37,903 nucleotides of DNA from Candidatus Saccharimonadota bacterium (GTDB lineage Bacteria; Patescibacteriota; Saccharimonadia; Saccharimonadales; Saccharimonadaceae), in assembly GCA_016286785.1 (NCBI GenBank), contig JAEEUB010000009.1:1-37903 (forward strand). Reading direction: 5' to 3'. The notes below the pieces were generated by a model that was given only the letters and a program-made list of their open reading frames with translations, searched no databases and had not been told where the DNA came from. A program made the position numbers and the translations under genes. Below, in pieces: positions 30,378-37,903 of the stretch (within the stretch, counting starts at the first letter, position 1; each line of letters starts with the position of its first letter).

Positions 30378-32841
30378 ATTGCACTATTATCTTTAATGCT
30401 TCGTAAACTTTTTCTTTATTGTTCTTAATTAGTTTGATTCTGGATTTAATTTCGTTTTCGCCAATTTCGATTGCGCGAGTAAGGGCTGGATCTTCTCTCA
30501 TCGGTCCAAAGAAATCAACGAAACGTTTTAGTTCTTCATCGGTACGAGCCAATCTGGATACTAGCGTTGGGTAATCACTCAAAGTCTTATCGCCACCAGT
30601 TTTTTTGATTAATTCCCAATTTTTCGTCAACCAGTCAAAAGTTTGTTTTTTGGATTTTGGGTTACGATAAAGATAAACAAATAAGTAGAGCTGGTCTTGC
30701 GGTTTAACAACTTCAAAATTACCAAGCAAAGCTACAATTTTTTCTAGTTGTTTTTTGTCACGCACGAGCGCCGCAGAAGAAAGATAATCAAACTTGATGT
30801 CTGGATCTGATGTGTTTTTGTATTTCTCCAAATAATCATCTGTAATTTCTGGCTCTAAGTAAATTTTTGCGCTTAAAATATCATCACGAATTTCGGGGTC
30901 CATTTTTTCTGGATTATTTTCGTACATTTTGGCGAGTTTTTTGAATCTTTTAATATCTTCTGCAAAATAATCTAGCCCCATCAAGTTGGCGCGCAGGCGA
31001 ATTGTATCCTCGTCATCATTCTTTCGAGTTACAATTCCGATTTCTTCTAGTTTTTCGTCAATCAGATTAAACACGTATTTTTTTAGCAATTTTTCTTCGG
31101 CTGATTCGTCATCGACGTAAACCTTGAGATTGCCAATTAATGATGCAACCTTGTTCCAGACGGCTGGTGCGTTTTCTGTTTTGAATTTTTGGGCGAGCGG
31201 AATCAATGAAGCTGCGCTGTCTAGTCCCGCCTGCGTAATTAGGTCACGGTCAATTAAGAGCCGGAGTTTTTGCTCTAGACCCAAATCATCAAAATCGTTT
31301 AATCTTTTTTCAAATTCTGTCTCGGTTAGATTTAGAACATAGTGCCCACTCATGTCCTCGGTGATTTCTGGAATTGGCCATGATTCTTTTTTTATTGGGC
31401 CATCTAGCAAAAATCTTTTTTGTTCGAACTCTTTAAAGTTGCCACCTAAGTTTGTAATTACTGGATATCCAGGCCTATCAATAAAAGCGTGCATTAACTC
31501 GCCCGGATCAAAGTCCGCGTAGGGTTTTAGAGCTTCCCACAAATCGTCACCAATAGTGTTTTGATATTTGTGCTTCTCAAAATAATCAGCGATTCCCTTG
31601 CAAAAGTTTTCCCAACCCATTAAGCGAATCAACATCAGCATTAGCCTGGCGCCTTTTGCATAAACGATAGCGCCATCAAACAAGGTTGCGATTTCTTCTG
31701 GGGTTTTTACATCTTGATGTACGGACTGCACACCCATATGCGCATCACGAAGCAGAGCCGCATAGCAGTCTCCAGTAAAGAAGCTTTCAAAAATCTTGTA
31801 TTCTGGATGGATCGAGTCGACCGCATAATATTCCATTACACTAGCAAAGGATTCGTTTAGCCACAGATCATCCCACCACTGCATTGTAACCAAATCACCA
31901 AACCACTGGTGCGAAAGCTCATGCGCTACCGTAATCGCGACCGACTTTTTGGCCCCTAGGGTAGCTGATTTTCCGACTAACAACATTGACTCGCGATAAG
32001 TTACTAGCCCCCAGTTTTCCATTGCCCCCGCTTCAAAATCCGGCAATGCAACTTGATCTAGTTTTTTTAATGGATAAGAAACTTTAAAATTGTCATCATA
32101 AAACTCTAGACTTTTTGCTGCGATTTTGTTAGCAAAATCTACAGAGTCGATATCCTGATTTAGGGCACAGTAGGTTGCGATTTTAATCCCATGCGCGTTG
32201 GTTATAGTTTTACCATGGAAGCGGCCAATTACCCAGGCAAGTAAGTATGTGGACATTCTGGGGGTTGGTTCAAAAATGTATTCGATATATTTATTTGTGG
32301 TCTTAGTGCCATCCTCGTTATAAAAAACCGCGAGTTTGCCGTCTGGTACCTTGGAATAATTGTTGGTTTTTGCCACTGGCATGTTAGAAAGAATAATTTC
32401 ACCTTCTATACTTGGTACCGTTAGAGACAATTCGAATACCGCTTTAGCAGCGGGTTCATCAATGCACGGGAAGGCCTCTCTTGCATAGTGCGACTCAAAC
32501 TGCGTAGTTACGATTATTTCTGTTTTTTTATTATGCTCGTAAGTGGATAGGTATGCTCCTTCCATGTTTTCATTTAAAGAGCCGTCGTAGGTTATTACGA
32601 TTTCCGCCTTGCCAGGCTTTACATTTAAGATTTCTAGTTCTTTTTTGTCAGCCTTAAACTCGGCATTTTTGCCATTCACTAGTACTTGTTTGATTTTTAG
32701 ATCAACCGCATGAAACTTTATAGACTCTTGCAGGGCTTCGCCAACAACTAGCACTGTGCCACCGATTTTTTTGTCAAACTTATTAATACCAAGGCTTAGC
32801 GTGTATTTTTCTGGCACAAAATAATCTAAAAATCTTTCCAT
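30376..32841 (-). CDS. pepN: M1-family aminopeptidase (PepN-type)
   Basis: 821 aa from the ATG at 32841 (MERFLDYFVPEKYTLSLG), chosen because GAGGAG lies just upstream; a longer in-frame start at 32865 would precede that site. M1 signatures: GAMENWGLVTYRE (about 272-284), zinc-binding HELSHQWFGDL (His307, Glu308, His311), and LWLNESFASVMEY with Glu330. C-terminal helical ERAP1-like domain. Removes N-terminal residues from peptides, which would suit an amino-acid auxotroph. Downstream of ftsH on the same strand, after a 113-nt structured element. Confidence 0.95.
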   Translation of the reverse strand: MERFLDYFVPEKYTLSLGINKFDKKIGGTVLVVGEALQESIKFHAVDLKIKQVLVNGKNAEFKADKKELEILNVKPGKAEIVITYDGSLNENMEGAYLSTYEHNKKTEIIVTTQFESHYAREAFPCIDEPAAKAVFELSLTVPSIEGEIILSNMPVAKTNNYSKVPDGKLAVFYNEDGTKTTNKYIEYIFEPTPRMSTYLLAWVIGRFHGKTITNAHGIKIATYCALNQDIDSVDFANKIAAKSLEFYDDNFKVSYPLKKLDQVALPDFEAGAMENWGLVTYRESMLLVGKSATLGAKKSVAITVAHELSHQWFGDLVTMQWWDDLWLNESFASVMEYYAVDSIHPEYKIFESFFTGDCYAALLRDAHMGVQSVHQDVKTPEEIATLFDGAIVYAKGARLMLMLIRLMGWENFCKGIADYFEKHKYQNTIGDDLWEALKPYADFDPGELMHAFIDRPGYPVITNLGGNFKEFEQKRFLLDGPIKKESWPIPEITEDMSGHYVLNLTETEFEKRLNDFDDLGLEQKLRLLIDRDLITQAGLDSAASLIPLAQKFKTENAPAVWNKVASLIGNLKVYVDDESAEEKLLKKYVFNLIDEKLEEIGIVTRKNDDEDTIRLRANLMGLDYFAEDIKRFKKLAKMYENNPEKMDPEIRDDILSAKIYLEPEITDDYLEKYKNTSDPDIKFDYLSSAALVRDKKQLEKIVALLGNFEVVKPQDQLYLFVYLYRNPKSKKQTFDWLTKNWELIKKTGGDKTLSDYPTLVSRLARTDEELKRFVDFFGPMREDPALTRAIEIGENEIKSRIKLIKNNKEKVYEALKIIVQ

Positions 32842-32857
32842 AATATTCTCCTCAAAT

Positions 32858-32970
32858 GCAATCAATAATACTTTTCTGGGGACGGGTCGTTCGCGCCCGT
32901 CTTTACGGGGCTCACGCCCTCATCCTCGGCAGCAGCCTCCGGAAGCCCCCGAAAAGTATTATTTGATTGC
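32858..32970 (-). other. Highly structured 113-nt element between ftsH and pepN
   Basis: An imperfect ~24-bp inverted repeat closes the element: arms 32858-32881 (GCAATCAATAATACTTTTCT then GGGG) and 32946-32970; the arms differ by one inserted A and one mismatch. The interior (~64 nt) is much richer in G and C than its flanks and can fold into several small hairpins, including GACGGG..CCCGTC (32881-32901) and GGGC-GTGA-GCCC read on the minus strand. It starts 13 nt after the ftsH stop and ends 16 nt before the pepN ATG, just ahead of its ribosome site. No T-tract, so it is not an ordinary terminator; candidates are a riboswitch-like leader, an RNA-processing site or a small mobile element. 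Confidence 0.65.
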
Positions 32971-32983
32971 GTTAATGATAATG

Positions 32984-34906
32984 TTAATGTAGTTTTACGA
33001 TTGTGGGTAATTTGGCGGGTTTTAATATTGGCTCTAATTCCGCTTCTTCTAGAGTTTCGTGGGCCAAAAGTTCCTCTGCTAGTTTATCAAGAACAGCTTT
33101 GTTAGCTTTTAATACTTCTTCGGCACGTTTAGCGGCTTCGTCGGAAAGCTTTTTAATCTCGGCGTCGATGGTTTCGGAAGTTTTTTCTGAATACGGCTTG
33201 CCAGCGGTAATCGTATAATATCCGGTGGCCTCGGATGGGAAAACTTGGTTGCGAGTGCCTTCACCCATACCTTCTTCTACGATCATCGACTTTGCGAGTT
33301 CGGCAACATTTCTTAGGTCGGAAGAAGCGCCAGTCGTGACTGCATCTTTACCAAAAATAAGTTTTTCGGCGATGCGGCCACCCATAGCTCTGGCTAGGAT
33401 GTCTTTCAGCTCGTAAATACTCTTGTAGCTACGATCTTCTGGAGGTAGGAACCAAGTTACGCCACCAGTTTGGCCTCTTGGAATAATAGTAACTTTATGC
33501 ACCGGGTCAGAGTCTGGGAGTACATGCCCCACTACGGCATGGCCGGCCTCGTGATAGGCCGTAATTTTGCGCTCTTTTTCGTTCATGACTTTAGATTTAC
33601 GTTCTGGGCCAATTGCTACTCTTTCAAAGGCTTCGGTTAAATCTTTATTTGATATGGCCTTATGGCCTTCACGGGCAGCGGTAATAGCGGCTTCGTTTGC
33701 GATATTAGCAAGATCCGCACCAGAAGAACCAGCCGTCTTTTTGGCGAGAGATTCTAAATCTACATTTTCTTCTACGGGTTTGCCTTTAAAATGCACTTTT
33801 AAGATTTCTAGGCGGTCTTTACGCTCTGGCAAGGTAACATTAACGTGTCTATCAAAACGACCAGGGCGAAGCAAGGCCTTATCTAGCATATCTACACGGT
33901 TGGTAGCGGCCATTACGATTACGCCAGAGTCATTATCAAATCCATCCATTTCTACCAGTATTTGGTTTAATGTTTGTTCGTCTTCTCGTCCTGCTCCACC
34001 GCGAGCATCACGCTTGTGAGCTACAGCGTCAATTTCATCTATAAAGATGATGGAAGGGGCATTCTTTTTAGCTTTATTAAATAGATCCCTAACCCTAGAA
34101 GCACCTACGCCAACAAACATTTCGGCAAATTCTGAGCCAGAGATTGAGAAAAACGGTACGTTAGCCTCACCAGCAACGGCACGGGCCATTAAGGTTTTGC
34201 CAGTACCAGGGTCGCCCGCTAGCAAAACGCCACGCGGGATTTTGGCGCCGAGCTTTTCGTATTTTTTGGGGCTTTTTAGAAAGTCTACGATTTCGGTTAA
34301 ATCTTGTTTGGCGGCTTCGTTTCCGGCTACGTCTTTAAATGTGACTTTTTTCTTATCGGGACCATATAATCTTGCTCTTGATTTGCCAAAAGACATAGAT
34401 TGGCTATTGGCCATGTTGGCCTGCTTCATCATCCACGAGAAGAAGATTACGATTGCGATGATTGGCAGTACGGTTAGAGCTACATCTAAAATGATTCCCC
34501 AAACGTTAACTTCTTCTTTATATTCGATAACTGGGTAGTTTTCTTGACATTTTGTGAGTTCTTCGCCGCTAAGTTTTTCGCAGTAGTTAACTAAGCCCTG
34601 GTCGTACAAAGTCCCGGAACCATCCTTAATTGATGTCTCCGTTGGCTGGTCTTTATCTTTTAAAGTAATATCTAGATTGTTGCCAGTAACAGTTATTTTA
34701 GCAATGTCACCCTCTGGGTCGTTTGCTCTAGCGATTACATCGGAAATCGGAACATCGGTTTTTTTAACTGGATTAGAGTTAAAGCTAAATAATAAAAATA
34801 CACCGAGGCCAATTAAAACAAAAGTAAACAAAAAACTTCTAGAAACATTAGAAGCATTATTATTTACTTTTTTGCCACTTGTACTGTTTTTAATTTTATC
34901 CGCCAC
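32984..34906 (-). CDS. ftsH: ATP-dependent zinc metalloprotease FtsH (copy 1)
   Basis: 640 aa with a GTG start at 34906 (AAGGAGG upstream). Two membrane segments (about 24-42, 137-158) frame an outside region of ~95 residues. AAA core: Walker A GDPGTGKT (231-238), IIFIDEID, and the pore-region [21 protein letters not shown]; zinc HEAGH (452-456) with a downstream Asp in the M41 domain. Membrane-protein quality control. Codons are AT-rich like the neighbours. A second, plus-strand copy starts at 36371. Confidence 0.97.
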   Translation of the reverse strand: MADKIKNSTSGKKVNNNASNVSRSFLFTFVLIGLGVFLLFSFNSNPVKKTDVPISDVIARANDPEGDIAKITVTGNNLDITLKDKDQPTETSIKDGSGTLYDQGLVNYCEKLSGEELTKCQENYPVIEYKEEVNVWGIILDVALTVLPIIAIVIFFSWMMKQANMANSQSMSFGKSRARLYGPDKKKVTFKDVAGNEAAKQDLTEIVDFLKSPKKYEKLGAKIPRGVLLAGDPGTGKTLMARAVAGEANVPFFSISGSEFAEMFVGVGASRVRDLFNKAKKNAPSIIFIDEIDAVAHKRDARGGAGREDEQTLNQILVEMDGFDNDSGVIVMAATNRVDMLDKALLRPGRFDRHVNVTLPERKDRLEILKVHFKGKPVEENVDLESLAKKTAGSSGADLANIANEAAITAAREGHKAISNKDLTEAFERVAIGPERKSKVMNEKERKITAYHEAGHAVVGHVLPDSDPVHKVTIIPRGQTGGVTWFLPPEDRSYKSIYELKDILARAMGGRIAEKLIFGKDAVTTGASSDLRNVAELAKSMIVEEGMGEGTRNQVFPSEATGYYTITAGKPYSEKTSETIDAEIKKLSDEAAKRAEEVLKANKAVLDKLAEELLAHETLEEAELEPILKPAKLPTIVKLH

Positions 34907-34926
34907 TATGCCTCCTTATTTTGATT

Positions 34927-35002
34927 TGGTCTGGGTGATCAGACTTGAACTGACGACCTCAGCGTCCCGAACGCTGCGCGCTACCAACTGCGCCACACCC
35001 AG
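34927..35002 (-). tRNA. trnP(CGG): tRNA-Pro (anticodon CGG)
   Basis: 76 nt: acceptor CTGGGTG / CACCCAG, anticodon arm CAGCG-TTCGGGA-CGCTG (anticodon CGG), T-arm with GTTCAAGT, discriminator A and encoded CCA. It lies 20 nt upstream of ftsH copy 1, with its own TATAAT (35012-35017, TGATATAAT). Confidence 0.95.
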
Positions 35003-35045
35003 ATTCAACTAATTATATCACAGGATTTTTCTTCGCAAAATCGCG

Positions 35046-35051
35046 TATAAT
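35046..35051 (+). promoter_or_regulatory. -10 box giving a probable leaderless mRNA (VanY-like gene)
   Basis: Plus-strand CGTATAATAAAAATATG: TATAAT at 35046-35051 with 6 nt to the ATG at 35058 and no Shine-Dalgarno. It is divergent from the tRNA-Pro promoter. Confidence 0.65.
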
Positions 35052-35057
35052 AAAAAT

Positions 35058-36032
35058 ATGGGGCCAGATTCTACAAAAGAACGCATCATTAGAATCGTCA
35101 TTACGGTGCTTGCGATTGCTGTGCCGATTGCCGTTTCGGTTTTCGGATTTTTTATGCTCGGAAACTTTCATGACGACTCAAAAAATCTTGTTGATGAGTT
35201 TCGAAAACATAGTTCCGAAAAAATCGAAGAATTTTTCGAAAATTACAGGGAAGAAACTAAAGACGAAGAAGAGGCAGAAAATCATACTCCCGAGATTCCA
35301 GAACATGCTCCTAAGATCGAAGAACATGATAACGAAGTAATTGAGAATATTCCAAGCGCAAAAACCAATGCGCCATCGAAAAACTGCACGATTAAGCTTG
35401 GTAATTTGATGCTCATTAATCCAAATTATAAAGTCGAAAGTGAATTTATCGCGGCACGAAAAACCGAGCTCGTGAGTTTGTGGTCAAATTACGGAATCAA
35501 AGAACACCATTCTTGGAATGGCGACAATTTGCTAGACGCCGAGGCGGCAGCACACCTTGCGACTATGCTTGAAGATTATAAGAAAGCCTATCCGGGCCAC
35601 GAAATGGGCACAATGTCTTGCTTCCGTTCGGTAGGCACCAATTGTGGACGCATGTGCGCGGCAACCGGCGAGAGTGATCACCACACCGGCCTCACTTGCG
35701 ACCTAATTGACATTACCTATGGCTCGTCGCTCGACACCGACCACTATGCAAACCACCTTGAATGGCAATGGCTCTACGAAAATTCGTACAAGTATGGCTT
35801 TATTGATCGCTTCCCAGAGCCTTGGGCAGGCGGCCCAATGAGCTTGCCGGCCAACGTGGACGAAAACGGTACGACCGGCCTGTTCGAAACCTGGCATTAC
35901 CGCTACGTCGGCATCGAGGCCGCCACTGAAATCGCCACTGGTAAATATAATAATGGTGAGTATGACTCGCTTGAGCATTATCTAAAAGCCCGTGGGCTGT
36001 TGGATGATTTGGTTCAAGCTACGTGCAAGTGA
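35058..36032 (+). CDS. Membrane-anchored VanY-like D-alanyl-D-alanine carboxypeptidase
   Basis: 324 aa. One N-terminal membrane segment (about 11-33), a Glu-rich linker (about 40-105), then an M15 peptidase domain: MSCFRSVGTNCGR, SDHHTGLTCDLID (SxHxxG...D zinc motif), YENSYKYGFIDRFPE and the catalytic ETWHYRYVG (normally EPWHWRYVG). Trims the D-Ala end of peptidoglycan stem peptides, its own or that of a host cell. Predicted leaderless; flanked by two tRNA-Pro genes; its stop codon lies inside a structured region. Confidence 0.92.
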   Translation: MGPDSTKERIIRIVITVLAIAVPIAVSVFGFFMLGNFHDDSKNLVDEFRKHSSEKIEEFFENYREETKDEEEAENHTPEIPEHAPKIEEHDNEVIENIPSAKTNAPSKNCTIKLGNLMLINPNYKVESEFIAARKTELVSLWSNYGIKEHHSWNGDNLLDAEAAAHLATMLEDYKKAYPGHEMGTMSCFRSVGTNCGRMCAATGESDHHTGLTCDLIDITYGSSLDTDHYANHLEWQWLYENSYKYGFIDRFPEPWAGGPMSLPANVDENGTTGLFETWHYRYVGIEAATEIATGKYNNGEYDSLEHYLKARGLLDDLVQATCK

Positions 36033-36156
36033 CAGGGCTCTTGCTTTGGCTTCGCCAAACCAAGACCATAGGGCGTCGCCTCCAAAAATCTAAAATAAAT
36101 TTTAGATTTTTACTCGGCTCCTACTATGGCTGAACCTACGGTTCAGGGCCCTGCCA
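36030..36156 (+). other. Multibranch hairpin region after the VanY-like gene
   Basis: Nested inverted repeats: outer TGACAGGGCTC (36030-36040) with GGGCCCTGCCA (36146-36156); TTTGGC-TTC-GCCAAA (36045-36059); CCATAG with CTATGG (36066-36071, 36124-36129) enclosing a perfect 12-bp stem with a TAAA loop (36084-36111); and CTGAACC-TAC-GGTTCAG (36130-36146). The outer stem contains the VanY-like stop codon. No matching family is known to me; it may be a 3' UTR RNA structure or a short palindromic mobile element. Confidence 0.6.
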
Positions 36157-36162
36157 CTAAAT

Positions 36163-36206
36163 CACAAAGAAAAAAATCGACCCTGCGGGTCCATTTTTTC
36201 TTTGTG
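36163..36206. terminator. Bidirectional terminator between the VanY-like gene and tRNA-Pro
   Basis: 13-bp outer stem CACAAAGAAAAAA / TTTTTTCTTTGTG (36163-36175, 36194-36206) with an inner GACCC-TGC-GGGTC hairpin (36179-36191). T-runs on both strands let it end VanY-like transcripts going right and tRNA-Pro(TGG) transcripts going left. Confidence 0.75.
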
Positions 36207-36280
36207 GTCTGGGTGACAGGACTTGAACCTGCGACCTCGACTTCCCAAAAGTCGCGCGCTACCAACTGTGCTACACCCAG
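36205..36280 (-). tRNA. trnP(TGG): tRNA-Pro (anticodon TGG)
   Basis: 76 nt: acceptor CTGGGTG / CACCCAG, anticodon arm CGACT-TTTGGGA-AGTCG (anticodon TGG), T-arm GTTCAAGT, discriminator A and encoded CCA. Its promoter has TGATATAAT (TATAAT 36292-36297), the same form as for tRNA-Pro(CGG). It diverges from ftsH copy 2. Confidence 0.95.
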
Positions 36281-36343
36281 ACGGTAATATTATTATATCA
36301 CATTTATTTAATTAATAAAACTACTTTTCGAAGCCATTCATGA

Positions 36344-36349
36344 TAAAAT
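36344..36349 (+). promoter_or_regulatory. Extended -10 of ftsH copy 2
   Basis: Plus-strand TGATAAAAT with TAAAAT at 36344-36349. The ATG at 36371 has AAGGAG upstream, so this mRNA has a short leader with a real ribosome site. Confidence 0.6.
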
Positions 36350-36370
36350 GGTTACATTAAGGAGAAAAAC

Positions 36371-37903
36371 ATGTCAGATAATACTAGGCCAAAAATGCCG
36401 CCAAAAAATGCGCCAAAGAGTTCCAATACTGCACGCGGAATTCTCTTTGCTGTAGTTGTGGTTTGCCTTTGCTTGTTAATTGTCAACAATCTAAATTCCA
36501 AGGGTGTTGAAAAGATCGAAGTGCCAATTTCGGAAGTGATTGCTCGCGCCAACGACCCAGAAGGTAACATCAAAAAAATCACCGTAACCGGCGACAACCT
36601 CGAGATCACCCTGAAAGACCAAGACGAGCCAACTGAAACCTCTAGAAAAGACGCTTCGGGTACGCTCTATGACCAAGGCCTCGTTAATCGTTGCGCAGAC
36701 CTAGACGGCAACGAACTTGTTGAGTGCAAGAAACTTTATCCAACCATCGAATATAAAGAAGACATCGACGTGATGGGGATTGTGTTAAACGTTGGGCTCA
36801 CAGTTTTGCCAATTCTGGCTATTATCTTCTTCCTTTCTTACATGATGCGCCAGGCGCAATCCGCTAACAACCAAAGCATGAGCTTTGGCAAATCGCGCGC
36901 CCGCCTTTATGGCCCAGACAAAAAACGCATCACCTTTAACGACGTAGCGGGTAACGAAGCCGCTAAGCAAGACCTCACTGAAATCGTAGACTTTTTAAAG
37001 AATCCAAAGAAATACGAAAAACTTGGTGCCAAGATTCCGCGTGGCGTTTTGCTCGCTGGTGACCCAGGTACTGGTAAAACTTTGATGGCGCGCGCCGTGG
37101 CCGGCGAAGCCAATGTGCCGTTCTTCTCGATTTCTGGTTCTGAATTTGCCGAAATGTTTGTAGGTGTAGGCGCCTCCCGCGTGCGCGACCTCTTCGCCAA
37201 AGCCAAGAAAAACGCTCCATCAATTATCTTTATCGATGAAATTGACGCCGTGGCTCACAAACGTGACGCCAAGGGCGGCGCTGGTCGTGAAGATGAGCAA
37301 ACCTTGAACCAAATCCTCGTTGAGATGGATGGTTTCGACAACGAATCTGGCGTCATTGTGATGGCTGCCACCAACCGCGTCGACATGCTTGATAAAGCTT
37401 TGCTTCGCCCGGGCCGTTTTGATCGCCACATCAATGTGACCTTGCCAGAAAGAAAAGATCGTCTCGAAATTTTGAAAGTTCATTTCAAAAATAAACCAGT
37501 TGAAAGCGACGTAGATCTCGAAGCGATGGCCGCCAAAACCGCCGGCTCCTCTGGTGCCGACCTCGCAAACATCGCCAACGAAGCTGCTATTACCGCTGCG
37601 CGCGAAGGCCACAAAGCTATTTCAAATGCCGACCTCACCGAAGCCTTTGAGCGCGTCGCGATTGGTCCAGAACGCAAGTCCAAAGTCATGAACGACCAAG
37701 AAAAGAAAATCACGGCTTATCACGAAGCTGGCCACGCCATCGTTGGCCACGTGCTTCCAAATTCTGACCCGGTTCACAAAGTTACGATTATCCCACGTGG
37801 CAGCACCGGCGGTGTGACTTGGTTCTTGCCTCCAGAAGACCGCAGCTACAAGAGTATTTATGACCTTAAAGACATTTTGGCTCGCGCTATGGGTGGCCGT
37901 GTC
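36371..37903 (+). CDS. ftsH: FtsH metalloprotease, second copy, cut by the window edge
   Basis: 511 codons visible, reading open at the right edge. Same architecture as copy 1: two membrane segments, GDPGTGKT Walker [22 protein letters not shown], and HEAGH. Protein identity with copy 1 is very high across the AAA core, but codon choice differs sharply: in 55 aligned codons (37160-37324) I count about 31 ending in G or C, against about 15 in copy 1. AAGGAG precedes the ATG. The M41 third zinc ligand region and C-terminus lie outside the window. Confidence 0.96.
   Translation, partial: MSDNTRPKMPPKNAPKSSNTARGILFAVVVVCLCLLIVNNLNSKGVEKIEVPISEVIARANDPEGNIKKITVTGDNLEITLKDQDEPTETSRKDASGTLYDQGLVNRCADLDGNELVECKKLYPTIEYKEDIDVMGIVLNVGLTVLPILAIIFFLSYMMRQAQSANNQSMSFGKSRARLYGPDKKRITFNDVAGNEAAKQDLTEIVDFLKNPKKYEKLGAKIPRGVLLAGDPGTGKTLMARAVAGEANVPFFSISGSEFAEMFVGVGASRVRDLFAKAKKNAPSIIFIDEIDAVAHKRDAKGGAGREDEQTLNQILVEMDGFDNESGVIVMAATNRVDMLDKALLRPGRFDRHINVTLPERKDRLEILKVHFKNKPVESDVDLEAMAAKTAGSSGADLANIANEAAITAAREGHKAISNADLTEAFERVAIGPERKSKVMNDQEKKITAYHEAGHAIVGHVLPNSDPVHKVTIIPRGSTGGVTWFLPPEDRSYKSIYDLKDILARAMGGRV

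Noticed and set aside
32858-32970. Signal recognition particle (4.5S) RNA
   Set aside because: On the plus strand AGCAGCC and CCGGAAG occur, but in the reverse order to the SRP helix 8 motif, and the domain IV hairpin is not formed.
1-37903. CRISPR array or UGA-recoded genetic code
   Set aside because: No regularly spaced direct repeats are visible, and TGA works as a true stop at several well-defined gene ends.

Overview
The window looks like a chromosome segment of a host-associated Candidatus Saccharibacteria (TM7) or a close Patescibacteria/CPR relative. This is an inference. The supporting signs are: AT-rich, tightly packed genes; many membrane-anchored small proteins without clear families; an arginine deiminase (ADI) operon of the kind known from host-associated Saccharibacteria; very short or absent 5' leaders; and the standard genetic code. 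UGA is a real stop here (for example at the ends of the thioredoxin-like and VanY-like genes), which argues against the UGA-glycine lineages SR1 and Gracilibacteria.

Layout. 1-950: two tandem secreted beta-rich repeat-family proteins (the first cut by the window edge), each with its own strong TTGACA-17 bp promoter and a ~70 nt leader. 1041-3125: a three-gene operon of a membrane rhodanese-like protein, a membrane thioredoxin-like protein and an unrecognised protein. 3172-8245: a secreted HNH (DUF1524-type) nuclease, a membrane HExxH coiled-coil protein, a Fic protein, a stand-alone DUF5680 protein and an unrecognised 498-aa protein. 8358-11692: an XRE regulator with membrane segments and a zinc ribbon, an UlaG-like metallo-beta-lactamase-fold hydrolase, a Nudix hydrolase, a small unknown gene flanked by a broken copy of the ychF promoter/start, and the GTPase gene ychF. 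11689-19549: small unknown membrane proteins, a protein with a possible ADP-ribosyltransferase-like N-terminus, an RNase HII-YraN fusion, rplS, and clpC-clpP under a perfect CIRCE operator.

19668-30171: an ANL-superfamily adenylate-forming enzyme on the plus strand, then galU, gpmI, and the operon pgi-arcC-argF-arcA-(47-aa small ORF)-YfcC-type antiporter. Together these could turn imported arginine into ornithine, ammonia, CO2 and ATP, next to sugar-phosphate enzymes. 30269-37903: tRNA-Leu(CAG), pepN, a 113-nt highly structured intercistronic element, ftsH copy 1, tRNA-Pro(CGG), a VanY-like D,D-carboxypeptidase, a structured region with a bidirectional terminator, tRNA-Pro(TGG), and a second ftsH copy running off the right edge.

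The points most worth following up are: (i) the recurrent TATAAT-N6/7-ATG arrangement, which predicts leaderless mRNAs for at least eight genes; (ii) the 47-aa ORF hidden between arcA and the antiporter; (iii) the 113-nt structured element between ftsH and pepN; (iv) two inverted ftsH paralogues with very similar protein but very different codon usage; and (v) the truncated ychF promoter/start duplication.
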